NCBI GenBank assembly: GCA_964035575.1
Contig: OZ037909.1
Location: 1 to 64,000, forward strand
Length of the DNA: 64,000 nt
Reading direction: 5' to 3'
Source: Rhynchopus sp. YZ270_cl-10
Taxonomy: Eukaryota > Euglenozoa > Diplonemea > Diplonemida > Diplonemidae
Position numbers and translations under genes: made by a program. The notes under the pieces are model-generated. The model searched no databases and was not told the origin of the DNA. It saw only the letters and a list, made by a program, of their open reading frames with translations. Positions 10,801 through 20,200 of the stretch are shown piece by piece (position 1 is the first letter of the stretch; every line of letters starts with the position of its first letter).

Positions 10801-13245
10801 TTCCCCTGACTGCAGTATGCTACGCATCTCCCTCTCCAGCTTTACCGCCATGTCGCCGATGTCTTTGCGGTCGGCGGAGAAGTCAGGAGTGGCGGACCGC
10901 CAGCCCGAGGCGTGGATCGCCAACAAACCACAGTCGGTGATGTGGGAGTTAGCCACTCGGCGGGCCCGATACTTCACCAACATGGTGTCGACCTCCTGCG
11001 CCTCTGCCTCATATGCGGTTGACGATGTGGCATCAGCGCATCCACCACACAGCTGGTCATGGGGGATGAACACTTCAGGGAAGTCCCAGTCCTCATCCTC
11101 TTCGTCCCCCCGGTTCCAAGCCCAGTCGTCATCTCCTTCCATAACTTCATCATCCCAACAGGCGTCCTCATCCTCAACCTCATACGCAGGAGCGTTCCCG
11201 TTTGCGCACCCCCCGGTCCACGCAGACGGGGACACGCTTGTCGGGTGCTTCGGATCAGCAGGGGAAGGGCGCAGGTCCCAGGGCGTCACCGCTCGCCACA
11301 ACAGCGACAGCAAGACCAGTAGGGACATCCCGATCCAGAGTAGCGGGCCATCAACCTGGATCGCAGATCCGACCAGCGACACCGCAAACCTCAACAGGCG
11401 CCACTCCCATCGCACTCGGCACAGTGCGCTCAGAAGGAGGCGTGCAACCGGAGAGGGCGGACGAGTGTGCGCCTTGCGCCGACGGAGCTTGCCTGCCTGC
11501 GTCTTGATCCAGTTCAAGGACCTGTGCCCTCGTCGCGTCCTCCTGGTCCTCCTACGCATCAGCCACAAAATGTAATGACTGAGGGTAGGGGCACGTCTGT
11601 CCTTCCACAGGTCCAGGACCGCAAACGACACAAACACACCCCACTCAGGTGCCTCGGCTACCCAGCGGGGGTCTGGTCGGCGCAGAGAAGAAAGGCGTTC
11701 CCAAAGGATGCTCCACCAGTCAAACCCAAGCCCATGTACTGCACGCCCCATTAGAACATAGGGGGTGAGAACAGTCCCCCACACCCGTAACGTCACACAG
11801 CCGTTCTGTCCCTCTCGCCCCGCAAGGCTGTCCCCGAACGCCAGCATACCTCGCTCACCCCCACCTAGAGTGTTGTCACCACCACCGCTGTTCGTCTTGC
11901 TGTTGTAGTTGCTGCTGATGATGTTGCTGCTGTTGCAGTTGCTGTTGCTGTAAATGTTGTTGTTGCTGCATCTGCTGTTGCTGCTGCTGGAGCTGTTGCT
12001 GTAGCTGCTGGTACTGCTGTTGGTGTTGCTGCTGGTGCTGCTGCCGGTGCTGCCGCTGGTGCTGCTGTTGCTGCTGTTGTTGCGGTTGCTGCTGTTGCTG
12101 CTGCTATCGCTGGTACTGTTGTTGTTGCTGTTGCTGTATCTACTGCTAATGTTGCTGTTGTTGCTGCTGTTGTAGCCTCCGATGGTGTTGCTGCTGGCGC
12201 TGCTTCTGGTGCTGCCGCTGGTGCTGCTGTTGTTGCGGTTGCTGTTGCTGCTGCTGTTGCTGGGGCTGTTGCTGGGGATGTTGTGGGTGTGGCTTCTGCT
12301 GTGCTGTACGTCTAAATAGCTGCATACACCCGTATCACACCGCACACCTGACTCTCCACCTCTACACCTACACCAGTGTCTGCTGCTGTAGCTGGAGTTG
12401 TTGTTGTTGCTGCTATCAAAGCTGCAGCCGCTTGGGCTGTTGGGCACCAAAGGCCTCTTTTTGGGGTAATAATGGGGGGGAATGGGGAGGCTGTTGCTGC
12501 TGGTGCTGCGGATGCTGATTCTGCTGGTGCTGCTGTTGTTGCTGTTGGTGTTGCCATTGCTGTTGTTCTTGCTGCTGGTGCTGCGGTTGCTGATTCCGCT
12601 GGTGCTGCTGTTGTTGCTGTTGGTGTTGCCATTGCTGTTGTTCTTGCTGCTGGTGCTGCGGTTGCTGATTCCGCTGGTGCTGCTGTTGTTACTGTTGGTG
12701 TTGCCATTGCTGTTGTTGCTGACGATGATGTTCTTGCTGCAGCCGTTGCAGTTGCTGAAGTTGGGGCTGTTGCTGTTGCTCTTGCTGCAGTAGTTGCCGT
12801 TGCTGTTGTTGCTGATGTTGAAGCTCTTGTTGCGACCGTTGCAGTTGCTGTAGGTGGAGCTGATGCTGTTGCTCTTGCTGCTGTTGCTGAGGCAGTTGCT
12901 GTTGAGGTTGCTCTTGCTGCAGCCGTTGCAGTTGCTGTAATTGGTGCTATTGCTGTTGTTCTTGCTGCTCTTACTGTAGCAGTTGTAGCTGCTGTTGTTG
13001 CTGTTGTTGCTGTTGTTGCTGTTGTTGCTGTTGTTGCTGTTGTTGCTGTTGTTGCTGTTGTTGCTGTTGTTGCTGTTGTTGCTGTTGTTGCTGTTGTTGC
13101 TGTTGATGTTGCTCTTGTTGTAACCGTTGCAGTTGCTGTAGGTGGAGCTGATGCTGTTGTTCTTGCTGCTGTTGCTGTAGCAGTTGCTGTTGTTGCTGCC
13201 CACCACCAACACACATAGCACCCCCAGAAGGGCCTTCCTCCGCAT
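4573..13245 (-). CDS. LINE1 main polyprotein: OTU / RT / RLE / OTU / RING-like / OTU
   Basis: This 2890-residue frame starts at MRRKALLG, the same start seen in LINE2, followed by a hydrophobic signal-like stretch. Residues about 20-450 are Ser/Asn-rich and encoded by CTG/TTG microsatellite. Arg-rich and hydrophobic segments follow, then an acidic stretch. An OTU-like protease spans about 765-890 (TDCGLLAIH; CDGHYEAI). A C2H2-like finger lies near 950-1030. RT spans about 1280-1520, with QQGDPLGPVLFS and YLDD near residue 1460. A CCHC knuckle near 1781 and the restriction-like endonuclease (RPADVYL, ALDFTV, near 1844-1930) follow. A second OTU-like fold at 2098 reads GDSGFDALL, so its Cys is lost. 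A RING-like finger is near 2280. A third OTU at 2470-2590 has both GDCLFDAV and GHFERF. The protein would nick the target and reverse-transcribe its RNA; the protease role is not known. Confidence 0.85.
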   Translation of the reverse strand: MRRKALLGVLCVLVVGSNNSNCYSNSSKNNSISSTYSNCNGYNKSNINSNNSNNSNNSNNSNNSNNSNNSNNSNNSNNSNNSNNSSYNCYSKSSKNNSNSTNYSNCNGCSKSNLNSNCLSNSSKSNSISSTYSNCNGRNKSFNISNNSNGNYCSKSNSNSPNFSNCNGCSKNIIVSNNSNGNTNSNNSSTSGISNRSTSSKNNSNGNTNSNNSSTSGISNRSTSSKNNSNGNTNSNNSSTSRISIRSTSSNSLPIPPHYYPKKRPLVPNSPSGCSFDSSNNNNSSYSSRHWCRCRGGESGVRCDTGVCSYLDVQHSRSHTHNIPSNSPSNSSSNSNRNNSSTSGSTRSSASSNTIGGYNSSNNSNISSRYSNSNNNSTSDSSSNSSNRNNSSNSSTSGSTGSSTSSNTNSSTSSYSNSSSSSNSRCSNNNIYSNSNCNSSNIISSNYNSKTNSGGGDNTLGGGERGMLAFGDSLAGREGQNGCVTLRVWGTVLTPYVLMGRAVHGLGFDWWSILWERLSSLRRPDPRWVAEAPEWGVFVSFAVLDLWKDRRAPTLSHYILWLMRRRTRRTRRGHRSLNWIKTQAGKLRRRKAHTRPPSPVARLLLSALCRVRWEWRLLRFAVSLVGSAIQVDGPLLWIGMSLLVLLSLLWRAVTPWDLRPSPADPKHPTSVSPSAWTGGCANGNAPAYEVEDEDACWDDEVMEGDDDWAWNRGDEEDEDWDFPEVFIPHDQLCGGCADATSSTAYEAEAQEVDTMLVKYRARRVANSHITDCGLLAIHASGWRSATPDFSADRKDIGDMAVKLEREMRSILQSGEALTRWIDGIRGSAKVDHLALRLFALRRDINIVVVQAGENPVVLIAPGSMNITNAQQRAAEVSRRTTVAIALCDGHYEAIRPTEEEGDVRDVSSALLRVADRATLNPLDLDQRPLPTSNPSGEALELCLGKPEEDFCFCPVEGCKRGIIAQTDVNSFTREGLLAHLRIHASQKEYIPEHILSFFGFKRCVSEECPTLLKKSQSACRSCTHLMKKAPLPGIEERLTHARCPEGMPSLDMLGTTRLKMKGTCPPDLLHRYTLIFQRVLQEILVHQDKRAWTKLAFFFTVLHRDRGGGRAGSQDAKRRCYNSWRQDLDWWDAGEWADMWEKALSEVQARPKWTPGDTVEARQKRSRAKTAAGLPGQALSALTSDGLAPHGPDTLAKLKGKHPTAAPPTASASSPLRNTSGPADFTPKEVLAAISSMPRATAGGPSNLTGSLLRTLCNQKHTPGTLAALSAVLSSLAQGKARREVAPFFAGAKLVALRKVSKGKPDDVRPIAVGGVLRRLVGKILANRLRKRAAEIFRKGNQVGVSTPRGSEAATTMIAQYAKRHDGQDKVILKVDYHNAFNTVDRSTFLDAVEKHIPEISPWVRWCYGGHTSLFYGEDILTSQTGVQQGDPLGPVLFSLAIADMTEKLKANKALDGSIWYLDDGCIRGSPEAVKAAYDALVVSSKQVGLKVNSSKCELVTLRGDSAADLRDRGFVICDEPGSPGFTLHQKNFDFLGIPIGTAEHCRKYMQRKLDESKRNLEALKDLKDSQHAFYILRFCEGFCKMVFYMRGISCVDLGEDYLRDFDAEVDKCLATILHDEHGTIPELARLQAALPIAIGGLGVRRTADHWPAAVLASQAGCFKLATQLDPNFEWDQSRWKNAAEAFNRRVAVSHHIDGDVKPSKLLVQQELSSAIVDHQAAELKRRCSSERDRARLLSLQLPLSGTWLTAAPTPPNTIRSDYFAGAMRFRLGVAIHKPNSVCKGCNPKGGRMDAFGDHTFACASMGCRTDRHDALKHAFALICEAAGLNPSVEKNLGFESGKRPADVYLPLGIYETSARALDFTVAAPTLPTYVHRAAQHREYAAKVAGEGKRKKHAEDCKSADVLFSPMVFEAFGGASEECNRVISQVAGLAGVADPGGDSPTETRLRERLSCAYQATVGKSFRARGVLCTDIGQHVPHCADAGQGPSEEMLQQMDSDYLHGSADNLPNREPSVEVVDDDDEDESSEPRAFFAMPEKKVGGVAYRVNPIRVNQTIVGETPEDCWNSLRSMADGRCPKAETQAARLGLTHPPRFEILRGDSGFDALLAACSTELKRNLKLEDTSTGSKHLDLRRRAVKKISSDRPDLVACIPISAKSWMEHMGSQSSDRSDARTWVDEVALAGAGEVLECTIVLIGSHMRPRILTPTRPAKEVLFLLVDTVDDSADWFCSPLFVSDPGLKSEILSMEPTPAPKSRCKSDVMMDRVPTVPAPGVVFDQCRRCFSPFDSGETHYKCTEGCGRKVCVGCARDSPFCPASQAGLVDILRGNKRGDSSDTHSPPDPQTRFAGLRVCRKPDPQGARSEDVQMEEVKEEGDSHCPEDVNMEGAEEECHPSARTHQKGAERSRSPPIPSSEPTTDARMDDSGDVFLQHVRHLAQNTNVSATSLFFSDIPWERLLELMGARARDPFTIGDCLFDAVSASFPSSARISSATLRQIAVAQVLRDSDLRSLTGGHRSWAMRKLQAGCTDPSTWGDLLLVSGLSRALNVTFVLFCAPLHGSANPGSCPHVIAPRGVSCGVIGLTYTGVVSGHFERFILNADTAQAFCEVQRHSSSGGPCAWKLFTGSFRCGMCKVEGASADDSFMSCTCCCTTSCLTCAVGAKCSGPSVPMDSHPAGPQGIRAYENPLDGNTPDPLALARVHAAETTVVRQWWAVRTELKVCFKRNEALAVGESAEERRNALEHLKEECAREEAEDMLALANQQASEVQVKMEETSETDIPQSTPQEQQVPSSAAGIGNRVSRVGLRETSHQRRGKSCAGGRQSGGGCRRNARSRNGRLRRSSCAGPDPRVHLASFLLRPNRRSSDVRRCRRRRWVSAAPLERSLDRRRRVS
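11880..13215. repeat. CTG/TTG microsatellite in LINE1 N-terminal coding region
   Basis: Irregular CTG, TTG and CAG-type triplets run through the 5' coding part, including about 35 pure alternating units near 12990-13105. In the LINE frame they read Ser/Asn; the other frames give Gln or Ala/Thr and are shadows. Confidence 0.9.
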
Positions 13246-13394
13246 ATTTTTTTTTCTCCTTTGTGAAAAAGGAAAACAAGTTGGAAAATAAAGGGCAAGA
13301 AAAAGGAGAAAAAAGCACTCAGACTGAACTGGCTTCTAAGCTCAGAGTGAGCAAAAATAAGCCTCAGAAACTGAGACCAGGTCTGCACGTTCTT

Positions 13395-13603
13395 CTGTGC
13401 TGCTTCGTGGTGACAGGGACGCCTCGTGTAGGCGAGCACAGGGACTACCTGGGAAGAAAGCAGAACCGTTCCAGGGGTTCGTCTGGGTCTTCTAGCTCTT
13501 TCACAAGAGAATGCCTAGACGGCTTCTGGGGGAGGGTCTTTGGGCAGGTAGTGAGGGTTGTGTAGAAAAACAAAAAGAAAATGTGTATAAAAAACGTGTC
13601 CCC
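13395..13603 (-). ncRNA. HDV-like ribozyme candidate, LINE1 5' end
   Basis: On the minus strand, P1 GGGGAC (13603-13598) can pair with GTCCCT (13420-13415). P2 CTGTGCT (13441-13435) pairs with AGCACAG (13401-13395). P3 GCC/GGC closes a 7-nt loop, TACACGA (13433-13421). A CGAAGC joint that could hold the catalytic C lies just before the P2 return strand. The order P1, P2, P3, P1', joint, P2' is that of HDV-like ribozymes. P4 is very short or absent and the P1-P2 joint is about 155 nt, so activity is less sure than in LINE2. Confidence 0.6.
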
Positions 13604-13676
13604 GTGCACCCTTTTTCGGGACCAAAAAAGGCACCCTGTGCACCCTTTCTCGAGGGCCAAAAGCACCCTGTGCACC
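13604..13676. repeat. Host spacer with GCACCCTGTGCACC repeats between LINE1 and LINE2
   Basis: These 73 bp hold three versions of a motif ending in GTGCACC, two of them as GCACCCTGTGCACC. The same motif occurs at 24150-24165, 24221-24237, 34179-34196 and 34233-34246. The spacer lies between the LINE1 5' end and the LINE2 tail, so it looks like the insertion locus itself. Confidence 0.75.
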
Positions 13677-13693
13677 TTTTTTTTTTTTTTTTT

Positions 13694-14277
13694 AATCTTT
13701 TTAGTAGTTTTCTTTTTGGTGAAAATTTTTGAGAACTTCTGTAAGTGTGACCTGACCCGACTGACTGACACCCAAAGGGGAAAACAACAATAACGCACAA
13801 CAAAATCAACAACAACAATGGTGGGTCTCGTGCTTACCTGTGGTGGTTTTGAAAAATGAAAAATTGAAATTGACCTTCACAAGGTAAAAATGAAAAACTA
13901 AAGGAGTGAAAAAAGAAACTCAAAGGACAAGAGTTCTGTACAAACTCTACTCTACTGCACAATCTATAAAAGTGGCCCAATGGCTCCTGATGCCACTGGC
14001 CTGGCTCTTAGACAGGTCTTACTCCAAGACTGCCCTCTACCCTCAGAGCCTCGTCCAAGGGGTAAGGGCCGTCGCTGGGGTAGACCCGTCCTAGCCAGCA
14101 GCCAACCAAAAATATTAACAAAAAGGAAGGGGGGCGGAAAGGGGGGAAAGGGGGGGCAAACCCCAAAGGATGAAAAGAACAAAAAACACAAAATAAAAAG
14201 GGTTAAAAATAAACATGGGGCAAACTGTCATTCTCTACACGCTTCTATACACACACTCTCACCCTCTAACTCTCACT
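13694..14277 (-). other. LINE2 3' UTR
   Basis: This non-coding stretch is almost identical to 24720-25302 in LINE3. No gene is recognised in it. Confidence 0.8.
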
Positions 14278-17200
14278 CTAATTCTTCCCCTTGTTCCCCT
14301 TCCTTCCTCCGCTCTGTCTCCCCTTCTGTCCACCACCGCGACCATTGCGCCCTCTCTGCACCTCCTGGGGCGAGAGCACATGCTGCGTCGCTTGTGCCAC
14401 TGAGTCGGTGAACACGTTCGACGTGTTGGACCTACCCTGAGCTGCATGGCGCTGGGGTCCTTTGGGAGCTGGGGAAGGAGCAGGTTGGGCGGAGGAGGTT
14501 GCATTGCCACGGCCTGCCGATGAGGAGGAGGAAGAAGTGGAGACTGCAGGTTGGGCGATGGAGGTTGTAGTGCCACGGCCTGCAGAGGTGGAGGAAGAAG
14601 AAGAAGAAGAGGAGGCTTGAGGTTGTCGGCCTATTCCCTCTCGAGCCGCTCGTGCCTCATTCTCCCTCCTTGTACTCTCCGCTGCAAAGGCCTGCCCCCT
14701 ACTGCTCCGGTTGTCCGTCAGGGCATGCAACGTCGACTTTGCCTTGCACTTTTCCTTAACCGACCACTCATGCAAACCCACCACCTTCATCACCTCATAC
14801 CACTGAGTGAAAGTAGCGGTAGAGAGGGGGAGTGACAACAAGGGTCTGCCATCCTGTTTCTCTCCCTGACGGTAGTGGAACAGGGAGATCCACTTCGTCA
14901 CAGAAGAAGGCACCGGCGACCCCATGGTGAGGCACGGGAAAAGACCCCCCCTCTCCGTCCGCTCCTCCTCCGTCCACATCCAAGCCTCGCTCTGCGCCCT
15001 CAGCAATTCCCTCACCCTCGCTTGCTTCTTCTGGTCAGGGATGCCTTCCACTGACAGAGAATGCGAGCGATCCGCCCCCTCCATCGCGGTGTCGAGGTCC
15101 TCCTCCTGCTCCTGCTCATCATCATCCATCTCCTCCACCTTCACACGCACCTCGGTGTCTGCCGCCTCGGCCTGTCGCCCCACCTCCTCCTCCAGCTGAT
15201 CCCGAGAAGGGGTTCCCCAGCTGACCCTGCCTTCCCGAACGACGATGACCGCGCTGGTCTTGCCCCAGGTGTCGCAGTATCCGGCCTCCCCTGCTATCTT
15301 CCTAACCGCCTGACGGGCGACCACCGACTCCGGGCAATCACCGTCCCCCTCCCCGTTCCCACTCCACGGCTGCTGTGTCGCCCAGCAGTACAGGAACTCG
15401 CCCGGGCACGGAGAAGCACCTTGAGGACCAAAGAGAGCCATCCAGTCGCCGACACAGTCAGGTTCGAGTCCTTCAGGGTCGTCGCCCACCGCTCTCCGCA
15501 CCGCATGGCAGGGGAGGAATAGCCGCCCTTCGCACACCACCCCAAAGCACCGCCCGTATGCCACCATGCGTTCTGCCTCCAGCTGTCGGGAGAGGTTCAC
15601 CGCCGTCAACAACAGAGTGGTCGCCTTCTGCTCCAACTCATGCTTAGCTGCGATGGCGTAATGCCTCTCGCAGCGCTGCCTGTCATACTCCGCCCGGAGC
15701 GACTCTCCTGCTTCGGGGTGCCGATCGCAGTCTTCCAAGTACTGCGCATGCATCCTCTTCGCGTCCTCTGCGAGTTCCCGCTTGTGCCTGGCGGTCAGCT
15801 CCTCCACACGATGCCTGTCCGCCGCCTTCGCCTGGTCCAGACGCACATTCTGTTCCTCCAGGAAACGACTCAACTCCTGCTGGCGGTCGCCAAAAGTGCC
15901 CCGAAGCGCGGCCAAATCCGGTCCCCACGACCGACGATGCTCCCGCCGTACCTCCAGGGCTTGCTGCCACGCGTCCGACGCACGCTGCAACGCTTCCTTC
16001 TTCTCCTGGTCCGCCTTTTGTTGTTGCTGCTTCTGCTGTTTCCGTTGCTTCTCGTGCTTCTGCTGCTTCTGTTCTGCCTGCTGCCCCTCTTCGCCCGCCA
16101 TTGGCATGTCTACCTCCTCGACGTCCTCGCCCTCGGGAGCTGGCACTGCTGGAGAAGGAGCCCGTTTAGGTGGTGGGTCTCCGCTCCCCTCCGCAGAGGC
16201 AGCCTGAGCCGGAACATTCGAGTGCAAAAAAGACAGGGCACTGAAGTATTCCGCCCTGCCAATTTGCGACAGAGGGCAGTGCTTGGACCCCTGAGCGCAG
16301 TGCAGACATGCCAAGCCACCACACGTGTGACAGCAGAAGTGTGCGTCCGACGCATCGAAGAGCTTGCTGCATTGTTCGCACTGCAGGAAAGTGTTCGACG
16401 CCTCCGCCTCCCTCGCTCCCACAAAAGCCATGGGGCGCTCTGACTGGCACTCCCCCTTACCACCTGTGGCCTCAAAAGACAGGATGTGCTGCTGCAGAGC
16501 CGGGTCCATGGTGAGGGGCTCGTAGTGTCCCGGGATACTGCCGGATCCATCTGCCGCATCCTGATCACCCGAGTGGAGGAGAAGGACCACTGCCTTAGGC
16601 CGTTTTCTTGGCACCATCAGAGAAGGGCGGGCGAACTCGTTGAGGATGACCACAGATACCTCAAGAGCCTCCCCTGCCCCCGCCACTGCAATGGCATCCG
16701 CCCACGTACGCTCGTCTCCTCTGTCCCCACTCGTCATCAGCCGCTGCCAGACCCCAAAATTAGGGACAGCCGCACTCGACAGATCAGCGCGGCCCTGGAC
16801 CTTCTTCACTGCCGCCTGGCGCAGACCCTCCACCGACAAATCCGTGCGCCCAGTGGCGAAGAGCAAAGCCTCAAAAGCACAGTCCCCCGCCACAAACGAC
16901 CAAGTCACCTTCGAGGCTCCCAGCTTGGCCGCCTGTTCCGTCGCCCGAGGCCTCTGCGCTGCCGGGCACTCACGCAAAAACTCCCACTCACGCACCACAT
17001 CGAGACCCGGCCCTTCCGGAATCACGGTAGCCGAATCGAACCTCCCGGTCCGCTTCCTCGGTGGCTCCACGTGGTCCGGCTTCACGTCCCTCTTGCGCTT
17101 CCCCTGCTGCTCCTCCGACCGGTCTGGAGCAGGACGACTCATATCGTCGTCAGGGTTCGCATCATCACAGAGAGGTTCCACGGCCCCTGCACTGCGGCGT

Positions 17201-20200
17201 CCAAACCGGTCCATGTCCTCTGCAGACGGTGCCACATCTACCTCCACACACGGCTCCCGCTTCAGGGTGGCAATCCCTACACACATAGCACCCCGCTCCA
17301 GAAAGGAAGATGCGACCTTTTTCTGGTACGCCACCGCAATGCTCTCCCGGATGCGCAACTCTGCCGACCCTGTCAGGTGCGACGTCTGTCCCGTCGTCAG
17401 GCCTCCAAGCTGCGCAATCAAGAGGTTCGCCTCGTCGCCTGCACCCCCGAAGGCTTCAAACACAATAGGGGAGAACTTGGTGTTGATCTTGTTCAAATCC
17501 CGCTCGTGCTTCTCCCGTTTGACCTGGCCCTGGTTCTTCGCCGACCAGCCCACAAACTTCGAGGCCCCTGTTCTGTAGGAAGGCAAGGTGGGGCACACGT
17601 GGGTGATGTCCAAACAACGAGGTCCATTTTCCGCCACTCCTACTGGGAGGTAGACGTCGCCTGGCCGCTTCTTCGACTCCAAATCCACTCTCACGGTCTC
17701 CTCCAAAGCAGGGTCCAAGCCCGCCCCTTGAGCCGCTCTGTACACCGAATCCCGCAAGGCGTTGTGGCGGGCGACGCGGTGTTTGGCGTAGGGGCAGCCA
17801 AAGGTGTGGTCGCCAAAGGAGTCCATGACAACCCTTTTCTGCCCCCCCTGACATGCCGAGCAAGTCGTTCCCTCCGCATGGATGGCCACCCCTAGTCGGA
17901 AACGGGTCACAACCGCAAAGTCCGCTGAAGACATCTGGTTCCTTGCTGAGGGTGTCGCCGTGAGGTACGTCCCAGAAAGCGGCAGGAGAAGGGACTTCAT
18001 CCGTGCTCGGTCTCGCATGCAGAGCTGTTGCATCAACTTGTCTGCCTGGGCGTCAATCACCGCAGATGACAGACTCTGCTGCTCCAGGATCTTCTTCGGC
18101 TGAGCCCTGTCCACGTGAAACGCCACCGGTACCCTGGAGTTGTACTCCTCAGCCGCGCTGTTCCATCTCTCCTCATCCCAGGTGAAGGCAGGGTCCAAGG
18201 CCTGCGACAGTTGCAGGTTCCCTGACTGAGAGGCGAGGGACGCAGCCGTCCGATGGTCCACTGTGCGACGGATACCCAGCCCCCCAAGCGCCACAGGAAG
18301 CGCCGCCTGCGCCCTTGCCAACTCCGGCAGCGCCCCATCCGGGTCATGCAGAAGCGCAGCCAGGCACCTGTCAATCAGGTCGTCAAAAGCCGTCAGGTAC
18401 TCCGCGCACTGTGGGATCCCCCGCATGTAGAACACCATGCGGCAGTAGCCTTCGCAGTATCTCAGTACGTAGAAGGCTGCCTGGGAGTCCCCGAGGTCCA
18501 CAAGGGCTTCCAGGTTGCGGCGGGAATCGTCCACCTTCCGGGCCATGTACTCCTCGCAGAAAGCCGCAGACCCAATGGGGATGCCCAAGAAATCGAACCC
18601 ATCCACATCCAACAGCCGAAACCCGCCTTCACCCATGGCGTCCTGTCCACCCTCGTTCAACGTGAACCCCACGGCCTCGAGATCCTCCTTGGAGACGCCA
18701 CCAGTGGAGATGAGCTCACACTTGTTCGCGTTCACCTCCAACCCCAGTTCGGAGCTACGAGTGCGCAGAACCTGGTACGCCTCAAAAACCGCCTTAGGGG
18801 ACCCCCGCAGAGAGCCGTCATCGAGGTACCACAAAGTCCCATCCAGGCCTGGGTGCCCCTTCAGCTCTAGCGCCATCTGGTGGATGGTCAGGGAGAAGAG
18901 AAGCGGGCCCAAGGGATCTCCTTGTTGAGCTCCGCGCTGTGACCTTATGGTATCTCCACCATAAAACAGGCTGGAGGGCTCCAGGTAACACCATCGCACC
19001 CATGGGGCCAGCTCGGGGAGGTTCGCGTCGACCGCTCTTAGCATCGACAGGCGGTCTACGCAGTTGAACGCGTTACGGTAGTCAATTTTCAAAATGACTT
19101 TACCTTTTCCGCGGTTGCGCACGGCGTACTGCGAGATAACATCAGTCGCCACTGCCGCCCCCCTTGCCGTTGCCACCCCCACCTGGTTCCCTCGAAGAAG
19201 AAGCGTCCTAGCAGGCACCCGCACTCGCGCCGACAGAATCTTTCCCACCAGTCTGCGGAGAGTGTCCCCAACCGCAATCGGTCGCACGTCCTCCTCCAGG
19301 CCCGGCCCCTTTGCAGGCTTCCGGAGAGCCACCAAGTTAGCGCCGGCGAAGAACTCAGCCACCTCCACTGGAGCATTTCCTCGTGCCAAAGACGTCAACA
19401 CTGCGGCCAGCGCTGCCAAAGTGCCCTTAGCCCGCCTCTGTAGGCAAAGTGTACGAAGGTGCGCGCCCGTCACGTTCGAGGGACCCGCCGCCGATGACTT
19501 CGGCATGCTCCGCAGGGCCTTCATCACCTCCACCACTGTCACCGGTGGGACCTCCTGAGGCTGGGGCCAATCCGCCTGCTCCAGGGCCTTGGAGTCGGCA
19601 GCGGCTGGGTGCTTCGTCTGAAGCTTTTCCAGCGTCGCCGGTGTCTGTGGGGCGAGGCCGTCGCTGGTAGCGCAAGACATGGCCTGGCTCGGGAGTCCTG
19701 CTCTCGCTTTGGCGATGGTGCGCTTCCGTCTCCCTTCGTCAGTGTCCTCATCCGACCACCCAGAGGGCCTTGGCTTCCGCTCCTCTACCGTTTGCTCCCA
19801 CAGGGCGACATACTGGCCAGCCTTCCAAGCCTCCAAGTCCTTCCCCCAAGTGCTCGTCAAACGTCGCTCCTGGTCCTTGCCCCCTCGTTCTGTCCGTGTC
19901 CGGTGCAACACAGTGAAGAACAGTGCAAGGCGCTTCCAGGCCACCTCGTCTTGGTACTCAAGGATGTCCATAAGAACCCTCAGGAAGAGCTCGCTGTACA
20001 GCTGCAGGTGTTTGTCTGGGCACCCGCCCTTCAGCTGGATCCTGGTGGTCCCCATGACTTCAAAGGAGGGGAGGTCATCCTGATCTGTCAGCATTCCTCG
20101 ACTGGAGGGAGACGGAGCGGTGAAGCCTTCTTCGCCAAAGTGCACCGTACAGGTGTTGCAGACCTCCTTGCTCTGCGGCAATAGCATGTCGCACTGATCG

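Larger units (their letters stand above)
2518..13603 (-). mobile_element. LINE1: giant RLE-type non-LTR retrotransposon
   Basis: This is an 11-kb LINE read right to left. Its 5' end is placed at 13603, the first G of a predicted HDV-like ribozyme. Its 3' UTR runs down to 2518, where it meets the octamer satellite with no poly(A) tail. It carries a 2890-residue frame and a C-terminal frame at 3302-4801. Protein order matches LINE2 and LINE3 but the sequence is clearly diverged, so it is a separate family of the same lineage. The restriction-like endonuclease downstream of RT places it with the early-branching R2/CRE/NeSL-type LINEs. Its exact clade was not determined. Confidence 0.88.

Noticed and set aside
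12312-13439. Ala/Thr-rich and Gln-rich frames over the CTG tracts
   Set aside because: These are other frames of the microsatellite inside the LINE1 coding region. The Ser/Asn frame is the one continuous with the conserved domains.
16486-17895. 469-residue plus-strand frame (also at 27514-28923)
   Set aside because: It is antisense to the LINE coding region, high in Arg/Pro/His and without domain motifs.
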